A DNA stretch of 64,000 nt from Aspidiotus rigidus (GCA_035079385.1 JAVHKY010000029.1:2232001-2296000); one strand, 5' to 3'. Shown: positions 34,097 through 45,900, numbered from the stretch's first letter. Numbers and translations: made by a program. The notes: generated by a model not told the origin, from the sequence alone.

Positions 34097-34230
34097 TATG
34101 TGACCTGCGATGAGAAAAGGATGCTCATTCCCCACTGGCAGAAACACCATTTCTCTATGTTTAATCAGAGAGAAATGGTGTTCCTGCGCCAATTCGCTAT
34201 GAGCATCCTTTTCTCATCGCAGGTCACATA
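34097..34230. repeat. palindrome abutting NUMT 1
   Basis: The left arm TATGTGACCTGCGATGAGAA continues AAGGATGCTCAT, and AACACCATTTCTCT further in, and is mirrored on the right (34,149-34,230). The arms are about 60 bp with a mismatched patch in the middle (TCCCCACTGGCAG versus AGCGAATTGGCGCAG). The loop is about ATGTTTAATC. Confidence 0.7.
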
Positions 34231-34299
34231 ATGAATCGATCGACCAGTCTGTACGATTAGATTATACGAAAATTCCTCTATATAACTTATTATTTATAC

Positions 34300-35225
34300 A
34301 TATTAGACGCTAAAAACTAACAGTTGATGCGTCGTTAAATAAATCATTTATACAAATGGTTGATTATTCTACAAACGATGATCTCTACTTTCTCAAAAAT
34401 TACAAACAGATTAATGAGAACGTTTTGAGAATGAATACCGTACAAAAATTTGTGGTATTGTGCTACCATTTATACAAGAGAAAAGTATGAAAAAAGACCA
34501 TTTCAATCCGAAATAGGTGGTCAGTACGAATAGAAATCGACACATTATCATGACCATACTTGTATTGTAAGTAGGGACATTCAAACATGTGATAATCTCA
34601 CGGACCGTGGCGCACACTGCACTCTGTACATATTATTGTGTTGTGCTGTACCGCATAAGTACTTCGCGTACATAAGAATAGAGTACAACATTACTGTGAG
34701 ATCTTAATGGAGACATCGTTTCAATAAATCGATGACCACATTCGTTGAACATGGTATTACATGATCACATTGAATATTTATCGGTTGCAATACGAACAAG
34801 AGAATATATTGATAGAGTGAAGCTTCTTTAGCGCAATTTACATAATTACGTCGTTAACGGTTTACTTCAAAAAAGAAAATCTTTTCCTATGTGTACTAAA
34901 TGAATAGATAATTTATTTTGATTTAGATTTTGGTTCCGAGTCATAAAAACGAGTGTGGTATTAGTACTTTCTTGAAATACGAGTAGATTTCTTTGCATTT
35001 TCAAGAAGCTCTTAGATGCCTCAGAATCATTTATTTGCATCGAAAGTGGGTGGGACGAGTGCAACAGAACCTTGCTATACTGAAAAATGTAATAAGAGAA
35101 AATTATCGGATTGATTATACATAGAATTGTCACCCTTCATACTTGCAATCCTACTGGATGGGTTCAGGAATGTGACAATTATCCGGGTATGTCACAAAAA
35201 AAGTCTATTTTTTTTTTTTAAATTA
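34300..35225. other. no gene recognised
   Basis: AT-rich DNA after the end of copy C. There is no domain-bearing frame or repeat. Confidence 0.4.
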
Positions 35226-35229
35226 ATTT

Positions 35230-35525
35230 ACGAGCTGCTAGCAGTCTGCCTTCAGGGCTATGAGCTCAGCGAAATTGTGTTTAGATGCGTGAGAGGAAGT
35301 TTGCTTGTTGTAGAAAGTTGAATATGTTAAGGATGAAGGGAAGTCATTGAAGGATGGATAAGGAATTGCGGAGTCGGATCAAGTTGGGACAGCAGAAGAT
35401 GTGTTGAACGGATAGGGGAGGATCAGATTCGCAATGAAGGTATGAGAGAGGCATAAGATGAGATAGGTGTGTGTGAGTCTGGTGTGGTCGATTCTGAGAC
35501 GGGTGATGATTATTTCTTCTCTAAA
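35230..35525 (-). pseudogene. I/Jockey-like LINE C-terminal fragment
   Basis: The minus strand around 35,515-35,440 encodes IITRLRIDHTRLTHTYLI, an excellent match to the RLRIGHTRLTHxYL block that follows RNase H in I/Jockey-type LINEs. Further downstream on minus, sequence such as STHLLLSQLDPTPQFLI follows in the zinc-region position. It is truncated on both sides. Confidence 0.65.
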
Positions 35526-35529
35526 GTCT

Positions 35530-37470
35530 TGTTATTTTCAAGAAGTTCCGTTTCGAAAAAGATCATATCTTTCGTTAAGACTAAACGGATTCCCGTCAAA
35601 AATTGAGCGAGAGAGACGTATTTCAAATTTCTATCTCTACCATAGAAACGTACTGAAACCTTTCTAATGTGTGACGCGTATGTGATTTTCAATGTATTTA
35701 ACCCTCATTTCACGTCATTAAATGATACTTTAGGTATAATACGTCACTTCGAACGTACTCTCGATTTCCATTCAACTTTTACGAGGTATTACACGCACAC
35801 AGAAATGTACTATGAGAACATTCAAAAACACGCCATACAACAGCTACTTTCAGCGTTGGAGCAATACAATTAATTTTATATAATTTATGAGAGCTCATTA
35901 TTTTTGCTTGTAAAACATATCCTCCGTCGCTTTACACATTCATAAAAATACTTTCGTTCAACACGTCCATGGTCCATCTCCATTGACGCGGCCGTAGCAG
36001 TGTTGATAAATAGGGCCCCAAAATGTACTCAATGTGTATTTCGTCTACAAAACATGAAAAATATACTTGTACGTATACCTTCGCTCTTCATGATGCAGGA
36101 GAGCTTGCATTTTTTTTTTCTTCGTGTTGTCGCGTCATGTAGGGTGCACACGCAACCGCAAACAGCTCTGCTATTAAAATATTAAATTCTCAGTTAGGTC
36201 TCACAGAAACTAAAGAGCATACCGCAAGTTATTTTTCTCGTAAACGACCAGCGATCATCGATGGTGACGCGCCAGTTCGAACGACGAAAAGTTTTTTTTT
36301 TTGTGTTTTTTATAATCTCTTAATTTGTGGTTACTTTACGTCATCGATCGTAATAAGTATAGACTACGTTTGAAAGATGATAAGTCTTGCAATATACATA
36401 CACTCTTGTACCTTCGAGTTAGATATTTTGTAATTTTTGATACTCCTTTAACTATTTAACATGTTGCCGATAGCTAAATGAATGTAAAATCTGTCACGGT
36501 ACCCGTGGAAAAATTGTAAAATACTTCTTTTCCTCTTCCATAAAATTTGTGTTATCTAAAACGTGTTATTATTTTTTCGAAAATATATTTATTTTCGACT
36601 TCATATTTTTAGAACTATGTTAATCGAATGCTCGAATGATGACAAAAAAAGTTTGCTTGCTTGTTGTAGCTTATAGGCATTAGCAAAACCAATATTCCCC
36701 ACGAGTCCCGTGAGTTTATTGAGTGATCAATAGTTCTTTCTTCCCCTTCCTCTCTCCAAACAGTAACTCGCCATCTTTTTGTTTCGTTGGTGTTTCGCGC
36801 TCCTTCCTCCTAATGTCGAACTTTCTTCCAGATCGCCTTTGCACTGAGCTTACACACTCCGCTCAAGTTTCTCTTGTCCTTTTCATCAGTCCTTCTCACG
36901 TTCACATTATAATCACGGAATGCCTTTATCGTCTTGTTTGTTTTCTTTCCTATCGGAGTACTTGCTTACTGAGCTGTCATGTGTTCTCTTCATTGCTTCC
37001 ATTTTCCCGAGTAGCGCGGACTTCTGAAATTAATTTTACTACCCTCATTTCTTTTCTCTTCTCTTCATTGTTCTTTAGGACAGACATTGCTCGGTAGCAG
37101 CTGAATCTTCACTAGCATTAGGGATGGGGTGGTGTTACACAATTCGGGTCGGTTTGATTGTATCAGCGTGCCTTGACGCCCTGTAAATTTTGTATTCTAT
37201 TCTGTTGTTCACCAGTGTGAGTGTTAGGTCCAATCAATCGATGGTCTAATTGTCCTCATCCACTGTGACTTTGATACTTTTATTCATCAAATTTTTTGAC
37301 GTTTTTAATTAATGTCTTTACCGGCGCCCCAGAAATCTGCGAGTCCGAGTCTGAAGCCGAGTTCAGCCTCCCAACCTTGATTTGATCCAGAAATCCGCAA
37401 AACTGAGTTCATTCCCTCCCTCCTCCCCGGCGTACCATAGAAATCGGCTATTCCGAACGAGAAGAAGAAA
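35530..37470. other. no gene recognised
   Basis: Unique AT-rich DNA. A 124-codon frame at 36,723-37,097 is Ser/Phe-rich and low-complexity and shows no domain. No RNA gene or repeat was recognised. Confidence 0.4.
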
Positions 37471-37479
37471 GGAGTGTTC

Positions 37480-38170
37480 ATGACGCCGCAAACTAATGAC
37501 GTCAGAAGCAGATTGAACGGATGAGGAGGTTTAAACTGGTTTATTTCTTTACTGTGCTTTTATCGATTATCGAAAATTTGCAAGTTTGGGAGTGGGTTGT
37601 CACTTTTCGATGTCTTTACCGGCTTCGGCACCCCAAATCTACGTGGTCTCCCTCTCCTCAGAAAATTTTCTAGGAATCTGTGACTTCATCCAGAATGGTT
37701 GGCTTATTATACTAGACTAAGAATGGAGACGAACGAGCCAAGGCAGTCTAGTATACAATCGATATATTATCGATCTAATCAAGATCGATGTATTGATCAA
37801 ACGCCCAAAGACATGTACTTGATTCCATGTTTTTGCATGGAGCGGAGAAATTTATTCTGTTCAGCTTTAAATAAGGCATAATTAAGCTATGCTAGGTTTA
37901 AACTAGGAAGCTAATCTAATACTAGACCATACTCGGCTTAAACTAGGCTTAGTATACAGTGTACTAGAACATACTAGGGTTCTACTTCCCTTATAATCCT
38001 CGACCTAATCCAGAAATCTGTGAATCCGAGCGAGAAAGAGAGACAAAGAAGATATAATAAGTTTCTTATTTTTGATGACGTCATAAGCAGATCTAAGCCG
38101 ATGATGTCACGAACAAATGTCGTTACGGATGTTGATGACGTCACGAAGAGGGTTTAGCTGATTGATGCCT
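37480..38170. repeat. composite repeat with TGACGTCA and CTAGTATA words
   Basis: ATGACGTCAGAAGCAG (37,497), GATGACGTCATAAGCAG (38,074) and TTGATGACGTCACGAAG (38,134) lie among repeated CTAGTATAC and ACTAGG words (37,740-37,980). The GTTTAAACTGG..TTTACTGTGC..CGAAAATTTGCAAGTTTGGG segment also matches 10,560-10,625 in inverted orientation. Confidence 0.5.
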
Positions 38171-38179
38171 TTACTGTGC

Positions 38180-39685
38180 CTTTATCAGCGATCGAAAATT
38201 ACTTCGTCTTAACTAGTAGCTGGATTGAGCAACTATAAAAAGACGCAAAGGAATCGTCTTGTTTTGATCTAACAACTCTGAAAGACATGTCTTCAAGTTT
38301 ATACCTGTCATATACGACTTAGACAACTTTCGTCTTCTAAGAAGATAGCTTGGTCAAGTCGAGATTAAGTCTACTCATTCTTTGAAAGCAACTTTCACTA
38401 AGCGCCATCTGATTCCATTTCAGTGATCATCTTCAGATTATGTCAAAATTTTTTTGAATTAGCATTACTGTACTTGACATAGACTGACGGACTTCTTTCG
38501 TTTTCTATGCGTCAGGAACATCAAGATAATTTGTTCATCAAGAACAAACTGTCTTTCACTTTTTCACCTGCCTTTCTTTCATAAACATCAGACACTCATT
38601 TTCTGTTTCTTTCCTTACCCCATCTGCTCTTTCCAATAACTCAGAAACCATAACCAATACCTTAAACTTCCTCCAATCCACCTATTACTTACTATAAATC
38701 CATTTAATCCGAACATCCTCTCCCCGAGCTAATAACCAGTTGAGTAGTCGAAAAGCTCGTAAAAAAAAAATTAAAATTTCATATAACAGACCTAAATTAA
38801 CTCGTTGTACTTATAGATATAGAATTACTGTGCTTATTATCTATTTAAAATAGAATAATATCTTATTAACCTAAAACTGATTTTCTTTCGTAAACTCTCT
38901 TAAAAAACTTGTGATTTCCCTGCTAAGTCAAGTCTTCAAATCTCGTACGATCCACGGCAAACGGCGAGATACAAATCAATAGCAGGGGGTTAGTTCTTAG
39001 GAAAGAATTGTGTGGCAGATGGGAAGTGGAGGTTGAGAAGAGAGGCGGTGCGGCGCAGCTTCTGCGACTAAGAAGCTCCCAATACTATTTTCCTAGGAGA
39101 ATGGGCTTGAGAGGATCTAGAGTGTAGCAAAATTGTAAACGTGTGCGTAGTAGTCAACACAAGATCGTGAATGAAGCTTTTATGGATAATTGAAGAAATT
39201 TTTTTTTGTATCCTTTAAAGGGATGGGATAGGTATTTAAATATACTTAGGACTAATGCAAGATGAGTCAGTGAAAGAACGCTCACCACTAGCAACAGACA
39301 TAGGGATGTTGCACGTGGGGCCGTACAAACTTTTAAAGCAATTGTATCCAAATTCACGCCAGTAAACTTTTTCAATAAATTCAAGAAAGAAAAGTTCTTC
39401 TTGAATTTAGATCTTTAGATAAATTTTTGCAGAATTATCAACGTCAAAATATTAAACTGCCAAAGGAAAGACAGGTATTGTTCAATATCATGGCCTTAAA
39501 TCTACAAAAAATTGCTGAAATTACTGAATCTGTAATTACCAAAAATATATTCTTTTCGAATCTGGTGGCGAGTTCGAATTCACCCAAAATAGCACCTCAT
39601 TGATGTTGAAGAAACGAAACCCGTAAATCTAAAAGTACACATGAACTTTCAAGATTTGGGTAAAATTGTCACAAACGGGCCTTTC
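38180..39685. other. no gene recognised
   Basis: Unique DNA with no domain-bearing frame. The segment 39,000-39,400 may include further decayed LINE sequence on the minus strand, but I could not establish it. Confidence 0.35.
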
Positions 39686-39759
39686 AAACTGGAGTATGGT
39701 TCAACATTTAGGCAGCGGAACCAAGATTTGTCCCTTCCACATCAATTGTAGCATCCCTT

Positions 39760-39950
39760 GCCTGTCTAGACTTTAGATTAAATAGAACTCCTATCTACCA
39801 GCAAGCAAATGAATTGGCCCTCCCTTTGCTAGACACCATTCAAACCTCCTCCACCAAGGTAGTCTTTGGAGCCTCTCGAAAGAGTACCAAACTCAGTTTA
39901 TGCGCTGAAGCTGCCGAACCTCCTCTCCACTTTCGCAGACTCATTCTATA
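39760..39950 (+). pseudogene. LINE reverse transcriptase end fragment
   Basis: The translation near 39,865-39,950 gives VVFGASRKSTKLSLCAEAAE followed by PPLHFRRLIL, the ALR..LGA..TS...L..EA..PPL..RR block between RT and RNase H of I/Jockey-like LINEs. It stops at TAA and is truncated at both ends. Confidence 0.65.
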
Positions 39951-40084
39951 ACCTCCAACTTCTTGTCAATTGTCTCTCAATGCCAGCATTTCCCCATTTG
40001 ATAGGGAAGCTGTTTTACGGGAGGAAGGGAGGGCGGGGGGTGTAATTTGAAAGAAGAAGCCGGAAGCCATCTTGAAAAACGTGG

Positions 40085-40700
40085 GAAGAAACCTGTTTCA
40101 TGAGGCACTTGGGATCTGAAAAATGTAGATTGTGACATCACAAGCCTGACCTATGACATCATCAAATTGTGACGTCACAGACCCGGACTTTGGAGCTACA
40201 TATAACGATGTCATCAGATTGTAATGCCGGACGGGTGACCTGTGACGTCACAGGCCCCACCCTCAAGGCCTATATGATAGAAGGGGACTTGGAAAAACTC
40301 CGTAGCCAAACGAGGCGGGGTAGAGAACCTGTTTTATGGGGCACGTGAGACCTTAGAAATGTAGATTGTGACGTCACAAGATTCGCCTATGAGACTGCGA
40401 CGTCAAAGGGTGGTTCCCCAAGCTGTATATCTAGGAGGGAGACCTAAAAACATAGAACAGGTTCCCTGTTAAAATGTCGACCTCCGAGCTTTGCCGGCCA
40501 GGCGCACGGTAGACGGCGGAGGTTTTTTCCGAAAAACCTGCCTATAAAACAGGTTCCGTGTTAAAATTTTGATTTTCGAACAATATAATTATCATGGGAG
40601 AGGAGCTTAAAAAAATTTTGAACACCGAGCTGTATAATATTATGGGAGAAGGACTTACAAAAAATTTTGACTTTCAAGCCTAAACTCCCAAATGGTGACG
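40085..40700. repeat. composite repeat: AACCTGTTTTATGG ends, TGACGTCA core
   Basis: AACCTGTTTCATGAGGCACT (40,090) and AACCTGTTTTATGGGGCACG (40,330) face AGAACAGGTTCCCTGTTAAA (40,457) and AAAACAGGTTCCGTGTTAAA (40,548) in opposite orientation, so they could be terminal inverted repeats. Between them lie TGTGACGTCAC-type words and units related to GGACTTGGAAAAA. A long A-run (40,722-40,746) and GCCAAATAAATAAAGATA follow. Confidence 0.5.
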
Positions 40701-40889
40701 AACAAAATTTAATGTTTGCTTAGAAAAAAAAAAAAAAAAAAAAAAAGTTCTAGGAAGCCAAATAAATAAAGATAATTTTTAATGTCTTTTTATACTTTCT
40801 CGATCCAGCTACCAAATGATGTTCTGTAGTGGGGACATGAAGGAGGAGGGAGTGAGACACATCTAAATATGGATCCATCGTCTCCTATC

Positions 40890-41075
40890 GCATCTGTAAC
40901 ATAGCCTCCATTTTACTGCCGAGTTAATGGCAATATTTGCCCGTCTTTCTCATCTCTCTCAACTCCCCTCACAGGGCAAATTCTCCTCCGCACACACTCA
41001 CTTTCTCCACTACCCTCTCTCACTGACTCCCTATACTAAAAACCCTCTCACACATGAATCCTACTAACGTTCTAA
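40890..41075 (+). pseudogene. LINE RNase H fragment
   Basis: The translation reads TAELMAIFARLSHLSQLPSQ, then GKF and a threonine/serine/leucine stretch equivalent to LLTDSLSSL, matching the second and third RNase H blocks of the LINE at 55.7-56.0 kb. It is cut off at 41,084 by the hAT-like element. Confidence 0.55.
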
Positions 41076-41084
41076 ACTCTAACC

Positions 41085-41549
41085 CAGTGGTTTTCAACCG
41101 GTGTGCCGCGAACCCCTTCGAAGTGTGCCGCGAGATTTCCAAAGAATTGAAGTTCAAAAAAATATCCGTGGATAAATTTTGGATCAACATCTCGCGAGAA
41201 TATCAAGCATTGTGTAAAAAAGCGTTCACCATATTACTTCCTTTTTCCACCTCCTATCTTTGCAAACAACGCTTCTCAGCTCTTACTCTTATATAGAAAG
41301 TAAGAGGTGGGAGTGCCTTCTATCTGTCAAACAAGAAATGCGCTTTTGTTTGTCGAAAATCAACCCCCCATATTGACGAAATATGTGAAAAATCACAAGC
41401 GCAAACCTCGCATTAGATTTTTAATATTTAGTTCTTCTTAACATACTTGTCATACATTTTTGAATACCTATATATTTTTAATTGGTGTGTCGCGAAAAAT
41501 TTTTGTCATCTGAAATGTACCGCTTCCTCAAAAAGGTTGAAAACCACTG
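41085..41549. mobile_element. hAT-like non-autonomous element
   Basis: The ends CAGTGGTTTTCAACC (41,085) and GGTTGAAAACCACTG (41,535-41,549) are perfect 15-bp inverted repeats starting CAG, as in hAT elements with the widespread CAGTGGTTCTCAACC end. Inside both ends are GTGTGCCGCGA and TGTGTCGCGAAA words. An 8-bp target duplication is not clear (CTCTAACC versus GTCTAGAG). There is no transposase. Confidence 0.75.
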
Positions 41550-41559
41550 GTCTAGAGTG

Positions 41560-44500
41560 ATGTTCCGTTCATTAATTAACTTTAGGATTTTCGACATCAA
41601 AATACATTCAAATGAACGAAAGTACTTCTATTATTATTCCTACTCGTTTCTGGGGCTGAATTAAGAGTCTAGAGTTCTTCTAGCCCATCATCGAGTTTGG
41701 GCAAATATTTTGCAAATGGCTTTACGGCATTAACATGAGCACTCCAAGGTTTACCAAATAACCGATAATTTACCTCAGTAAGGGACTGGTTCCTCGAGCT
41801 CTACGGCGAGCCAGGCGACTGATTATTCAATTATGTGGAGGGGTTCAATGAAATGTCATCTTCACGAGTTCAGCGCCCCGAGCGCAAGTGGCTGTCGCTT
41901 GATCATCAATTTATGTTGTCTTTTGCAATTCTTGATGCATTACTCAGAAAAAAACGTGCGATCAATATATTATGTATTTTGATTTTTATACGAAAAATCC
42001 GCTCTTCAGTTTAGCGGATGCATCGTTTCGTCGAGCATCGTCTTCGGTCGGAATGTACTCGAAGTGCCTCGGTGTCCGAGATTCTGTTTCATTTATAAGA
42101 TGAACATTTAATGAAGTACAAATTGCGCTCATTAGGGAGCAATTATCATCTTTAACTGCCAAAGAAAGTCGGGACATGCGTCAGTCGGTTCTATTATAAA
42201 ATGCGTACGGATGGAGAATGAGAGCTTAAATTATTATGGTTTGAATGAAAAAATTGCTGTCGTATACTTGCGGTTTTGTATTACCGCGTACCCTTTACAC
42301 ATCAGACCATTCGTGTGGGAAAAATTACAAAAAAAAAGTTACGAGTATATATAAATGCGCCGCAGCGTACGTATTATATACTTGATATTAAAATTTTCAT
42401 TTTCGTGATGGCGAAAACTTGAATGAAACAAATACGTATACAGTATTTCATCGATGCATCACGCTATTCTGCGTATACTCGGTGTTGATTATGCATCAGC
42501 CTTTCGACTTCGCGCAGCTTTGCCTTCGTCATAAACTCGTAATAATCGTGACAACGGGCACATAGATATAGATTAAATATTATATGAGTTATGAAATCGC
42601 GCGTATCTAGCTCTGTAAAACAAAATGTATCATTTTTATGTTACGTCACTTTTTCATCTATAACCTTACAGTTTATCTTTTAGTGTATTCATATATCCGT
42701 AGCAGCGGTTTGCCCTCTCGTCACAATACAGAAATTACTGATTTTTTTTTCGAGAAAGAAAGATACTTATCGCCGATAATAATTTTCAGCGCATCCGTTC
42801 CGCTCACAAGGTAGGCGTTTCTCTTTTTAAATGCTGTATTGGATGGAAAAGGTATAGAAAAAATTATCCGAAGCGATCGAAATTAATATTATTTGATCTA
42901 TTAACAATTCAGTAGATTAGGAAGCGCAATCTAGTGGGTGTTGGAAAACTCGATGTGGTATGAGTATCAAAATAACTGAGATATTTCGCTAAAGAATACT
43001 CTCGTACGTGTAGCCTAGCTTTATTTTGTATACAGATACGTATTTTTCTTCTTTTTTTTTAGTGGGTGGTTAACGTAAGACACTCCTGACCTCAAGGCGA
43101 GTGTACAAGTCCACACAACGGACGGACGTGCGCGTACATTATATGCTAATTAATGATTCTCCTCTTCATTTGATGTTCGTACACATTCATCGAACTTATT
43201 GAAACATAAGTTTCTATACACACGGTAGACAGCAGAGGTAACTGAATAATATTCATGGAAGGATTTTCAATAGTATTCATTCGAAAAGAACTCTTCACTG
43301 ATGAGATTCTGAGTACACTCGAACATCTGAACCGAGAATACTCAAAATGGGATTATGAACAAACTTTCAATTCAGAATTTGAAACTGCAATGCAACCCTA
43401 CGTAACCTTTCATATCTTTTGCTCGGAACTTTACAAAATTACTCTCAATTTTCTTCAAGCCTATAATGTTCTAATTTTGATGTTTTTTGCGGGTGCTTTT
43501 GATAATTTTTTGAAGGGGGAGGTTATTTTAGTACGAATAGTTTTTTAGTGCTATAGGTGTCGTTGTAGTAATCACGGTAGCGAAAATTAGAGCCATTAAC
43601 AGTATGTGCAGAATATTGCACGGGTCACTGACTTACTAGACAGTGTATAGCTCCTTGAATCCAGAAGGTCCTCTCAAGAGCCAGGCACATTCTAACTATC
43701 GTATACCAGCGTACTTTATAATATGTGCGATATACACGTGAACTACCAAGTTCTTTTTAACAATAACATATTGTTATAGTCGCTATCGATCGAATCTTTA
43801 CTAGATAATAAAATACTTGTAATCCTTTTAAACAATCTAAATCGTATCTTAAAGAGAGAACGAAGAAAACAAAAAGAAAGAAAGAAAAATAAAATGAATA
43901 AAGAATCGATCGAATTATTTACAAGGCGCACAGGGTAAAGATGGTCTGCGTTTTGTTGACCAATTTACATATTAAGAACAGTGCCACAGGCTCCGTCGAT
44001 GAGGCTCGCATATGTATAGTGCGACGGTTGTACGACTAACGACTTTATCAATTTCTATAAAATTGTGCACATTTATTAAGTGAAAATATTATGTTTGAGG
44101 AAAGAATGCGCCTTTGGTTTATCAGTTTCTCTCTTCGCAGAACCTTGGGATTCCTTGATCTTTTTGATCTAGATTAAGTTGATACTATAACTAATCGAGA
44201 AAGTTGATATCATAATTTTCATTATCATAATCTTTTTGCCAAACTTTATTTTACTTTTACATAATTTGATGAAGTTTGTCCAATTGGGCATGACTGTAAT
44301 CTATTTCTATGGTTGCTCTACTCAGCAGATAAGGTACTCCGTTATCGCATAGTACAGACAAATTTCCTATAACGTCACACTCCGTTCTGCTGTTAACAAA
44401 CTTCTCGACTCGGTTGACTCCCATACGAGAAATCCACGGAGCAAATATCATTTAGTGAACAAGAAAGAAATGATCTATAAGTCGAAGTAATAATTAAAAT

Positions 44501-44660
44501 TCATAATTTACGTGGCTCCTAGATTGTCATAAACTTTTGGTTCTCAAAAAATTTCTTATCCACCGATCTTTGCTCGTTGTGTTTTTTCTTATGGGAGTCA
44601 TGAGGTTCGTAAGCTCTACACACAATATGACGTCTCCAGGAAATAGATTTTCGTTACACA
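41560..44660. other. unique DNA, no gene recognised
   Basis: Host-like sequence with no obvious repeats. The largest frames (41,986-42,177 minus, 43,255-43,548 plus) have no splice or domain support. Confidence 0.4.
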
Positions 44661-44666
44661 TTATAA

Positions 44667-45061
44667 TTCGAATAAATATTTTAATTTATTTTTTAATAAA
44701 AAATTCTATTTAATTGTATTTAAATTAAATTTTTTTATATCATTAATAAATTTAATTATTTTATTATCTTCTAGAATTTATTTTATTTTAATCCAATATT
44801 TTGAATATAAATTTTTAGATTCTGATTTAACAAATTCAATTCATTTTTCAATTTTTTATTTAGTAACATTATTTCATATAACTCATGTAATTATAGGAAC
44901 AATAATAATAATATTGTTATATTAATTATAAAATTAATTTTTTAATAAGTATTTTTTATTCATTAAAATAATATTCATTTTTGTTGATATTGACATTTTA
45001 TTGATTTTATTTGAATTATTATTTTTTTTATAATTTATTAAATTGAATAAAATAATTATAG
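44667..45061 (+). pseudogene. cox3: nuclear mitochondrial insertion 2: cox3 fragment
   Basis: In an AT-extreme block, the plus strand encodes IYFILIQYFEYKFL (cox3: LYFT.LQ..EY), then DSDLTNSIHFS, then VTLFHITHVIIGT (cox3: ATGFHGLHVIIGT). After a deleted stretch it gives WYWHFIDFIWIIIFFI (cox3: WYWHFVDVVWLFLY), with TGA as Trp. The order is that of the C-terminal half of cytochrome c oxidase subunit III. Internal deletions and stops show it is a dead nuclear copy. Confidence 0.8.
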
Positions 45062-45268
45062 GAATAGAGAGTCGAATATGTCCGGCACTGCCGTTCAAAA
45101 TATGAAAAATTCAAAAAAATAAACAAATAAATGACTATTTATTTATCTATTAATTAAAAACCCGACGTTTCGACAGTAACGACTGTCATTCTCAAGGGTT
45201 ATTTTGTTTATTTTTTTGAATTTTTCATATTTTGGACGGCAGTGCCGGACATATTCGACTCTCTATTC
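45062..45268. mobile_element. Penelope-like palindrome inside NUMT 2
   Basis: The arms begin GAATAGAGAGTCGAATATGT and include CCGGCACTGCCGT and a TTTGAATTTTTCATATTTTG-type stretch, about 65 bp each. The centre carries, on minus, CCTTGAGAATGACAGTCGTT followed by ACTGTCGAAACGTCGGG (45,161-45,198): a GACAGT/ACTGTC stem followed by GAAACGTC, like a degenerate hammerhead core. Mitochondrial sequence lies immediately to the left. Confidence 0.6.
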
Positions 45269-45269
45269 A

Positions 45270-45600
45270 TATAATCCGTCCAGACAAATAATTAATTCTT
45301 AAGTTAAAAATAATTATAAATTGTCAATTTTATTAATTTTAAAATATAAAAGTTTAATCAAAAATATTAATTTTGGAGGTTAAAGAAATTTTTTGTATTA
45401 TTTATTAATTTGATAAAAATAAATAATTGAATGTAATGATAATATATTAATTAAAATTTATTAATAATATGATACTATGAATAAATTATTTTGCAAATAA
45501 TTTTCACCAAATAATTCCTTAAATATTATTTAAAAATGATATTTAGATTAAATTTTAAATTTATAAATTAAATAATTTTACTTTATTTTTAGTCCTTTTG
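45270..45600. other. AT-extreme block, probably mitochondrial-derived
   Basis: Composition matches the cox3 block. The segment AGTTTAATCAAAAATATTAA followed by TTTTGGAGGTTAAAGA (about 45,349-45,384) resembles the D-arm and anticodon arm (TGG anticodon) of a mitochondrial tRNA-Pro on the plus strand. The rest could not be assigned. Confidence 0.45.
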
Positions 45601-45619
45601 TAATAGTATATGGTGTACT

Positions 45620-45900
45620 AGGTGGGATGTAGTTCATAAATGGTGACGTTGTAGAACGGGAAAACCGTGACGTCACCAGAGTAACTTTTGGCGCAAGAAT
45701 TTTTTTATCTGCGCGTACCAATGCTACTGAACACGCACTTCCAAGTAAAAGAGTACGATGTCATCCAAGGGTATCTGAACACTTTCATTACTGAAAACTT
45801 CCGAGTAAAACTTTCGACTTCGAGCTGTAGATATAAGGCTATAAAGGAGGCAGCTGGAAAGAGTATGATGTCATCTTAGGGTACTCGAACTTTTTATTAA
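45620..45900. repeat. member of the TGACGTCA composite repeat family
   Basis: Contains AACCGTGACGTCACCAGAG (45,665), two GAGTACGATGTCATC-like words (45,750 and 45,868) and TTTGGCGCAAGAA, also seen near 59,208. It borders the mitochondrial block directly. Confidence 0.4.

Larger units (their letters stand above)
28640..34290 (-). repeat. tandem duplication unit, copy C
   Basis: Carries the same landmarks as A and B, interrupted by a Penelope-like palindrome (28.80-29.24 kb) and a mitochondrial insertion (about 33.5-34.23 kb). Homology to A resumes at ATACGAAAATTCCTCTATA (34,264), matching 22,023, which shows that the unit continued across the insertion. Confidence 0.65.

Noticed and set aside
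16139..34290. Integrated viral segment (polydnavirus-like), because of low coding density and duplicated Cys-rich exons
   Set aside because: No viral core gene, excision motif or recognised virulence-gene family is present. Tandem duplication of a host-like gene plus transposons explains what is seen.
41986..42177. 63-codon minus-strand frame with a hydrophilic end
   Set aside because: It looks protein-like in composition but has no acceptor, donor, homologue or domain that I can see.
43255..43548. 97-codon plus-strand frame
   Set aside because: No recognisable domain, no splice signals and no repeat homology. A frame of this length is expected by chance in 64 kb.
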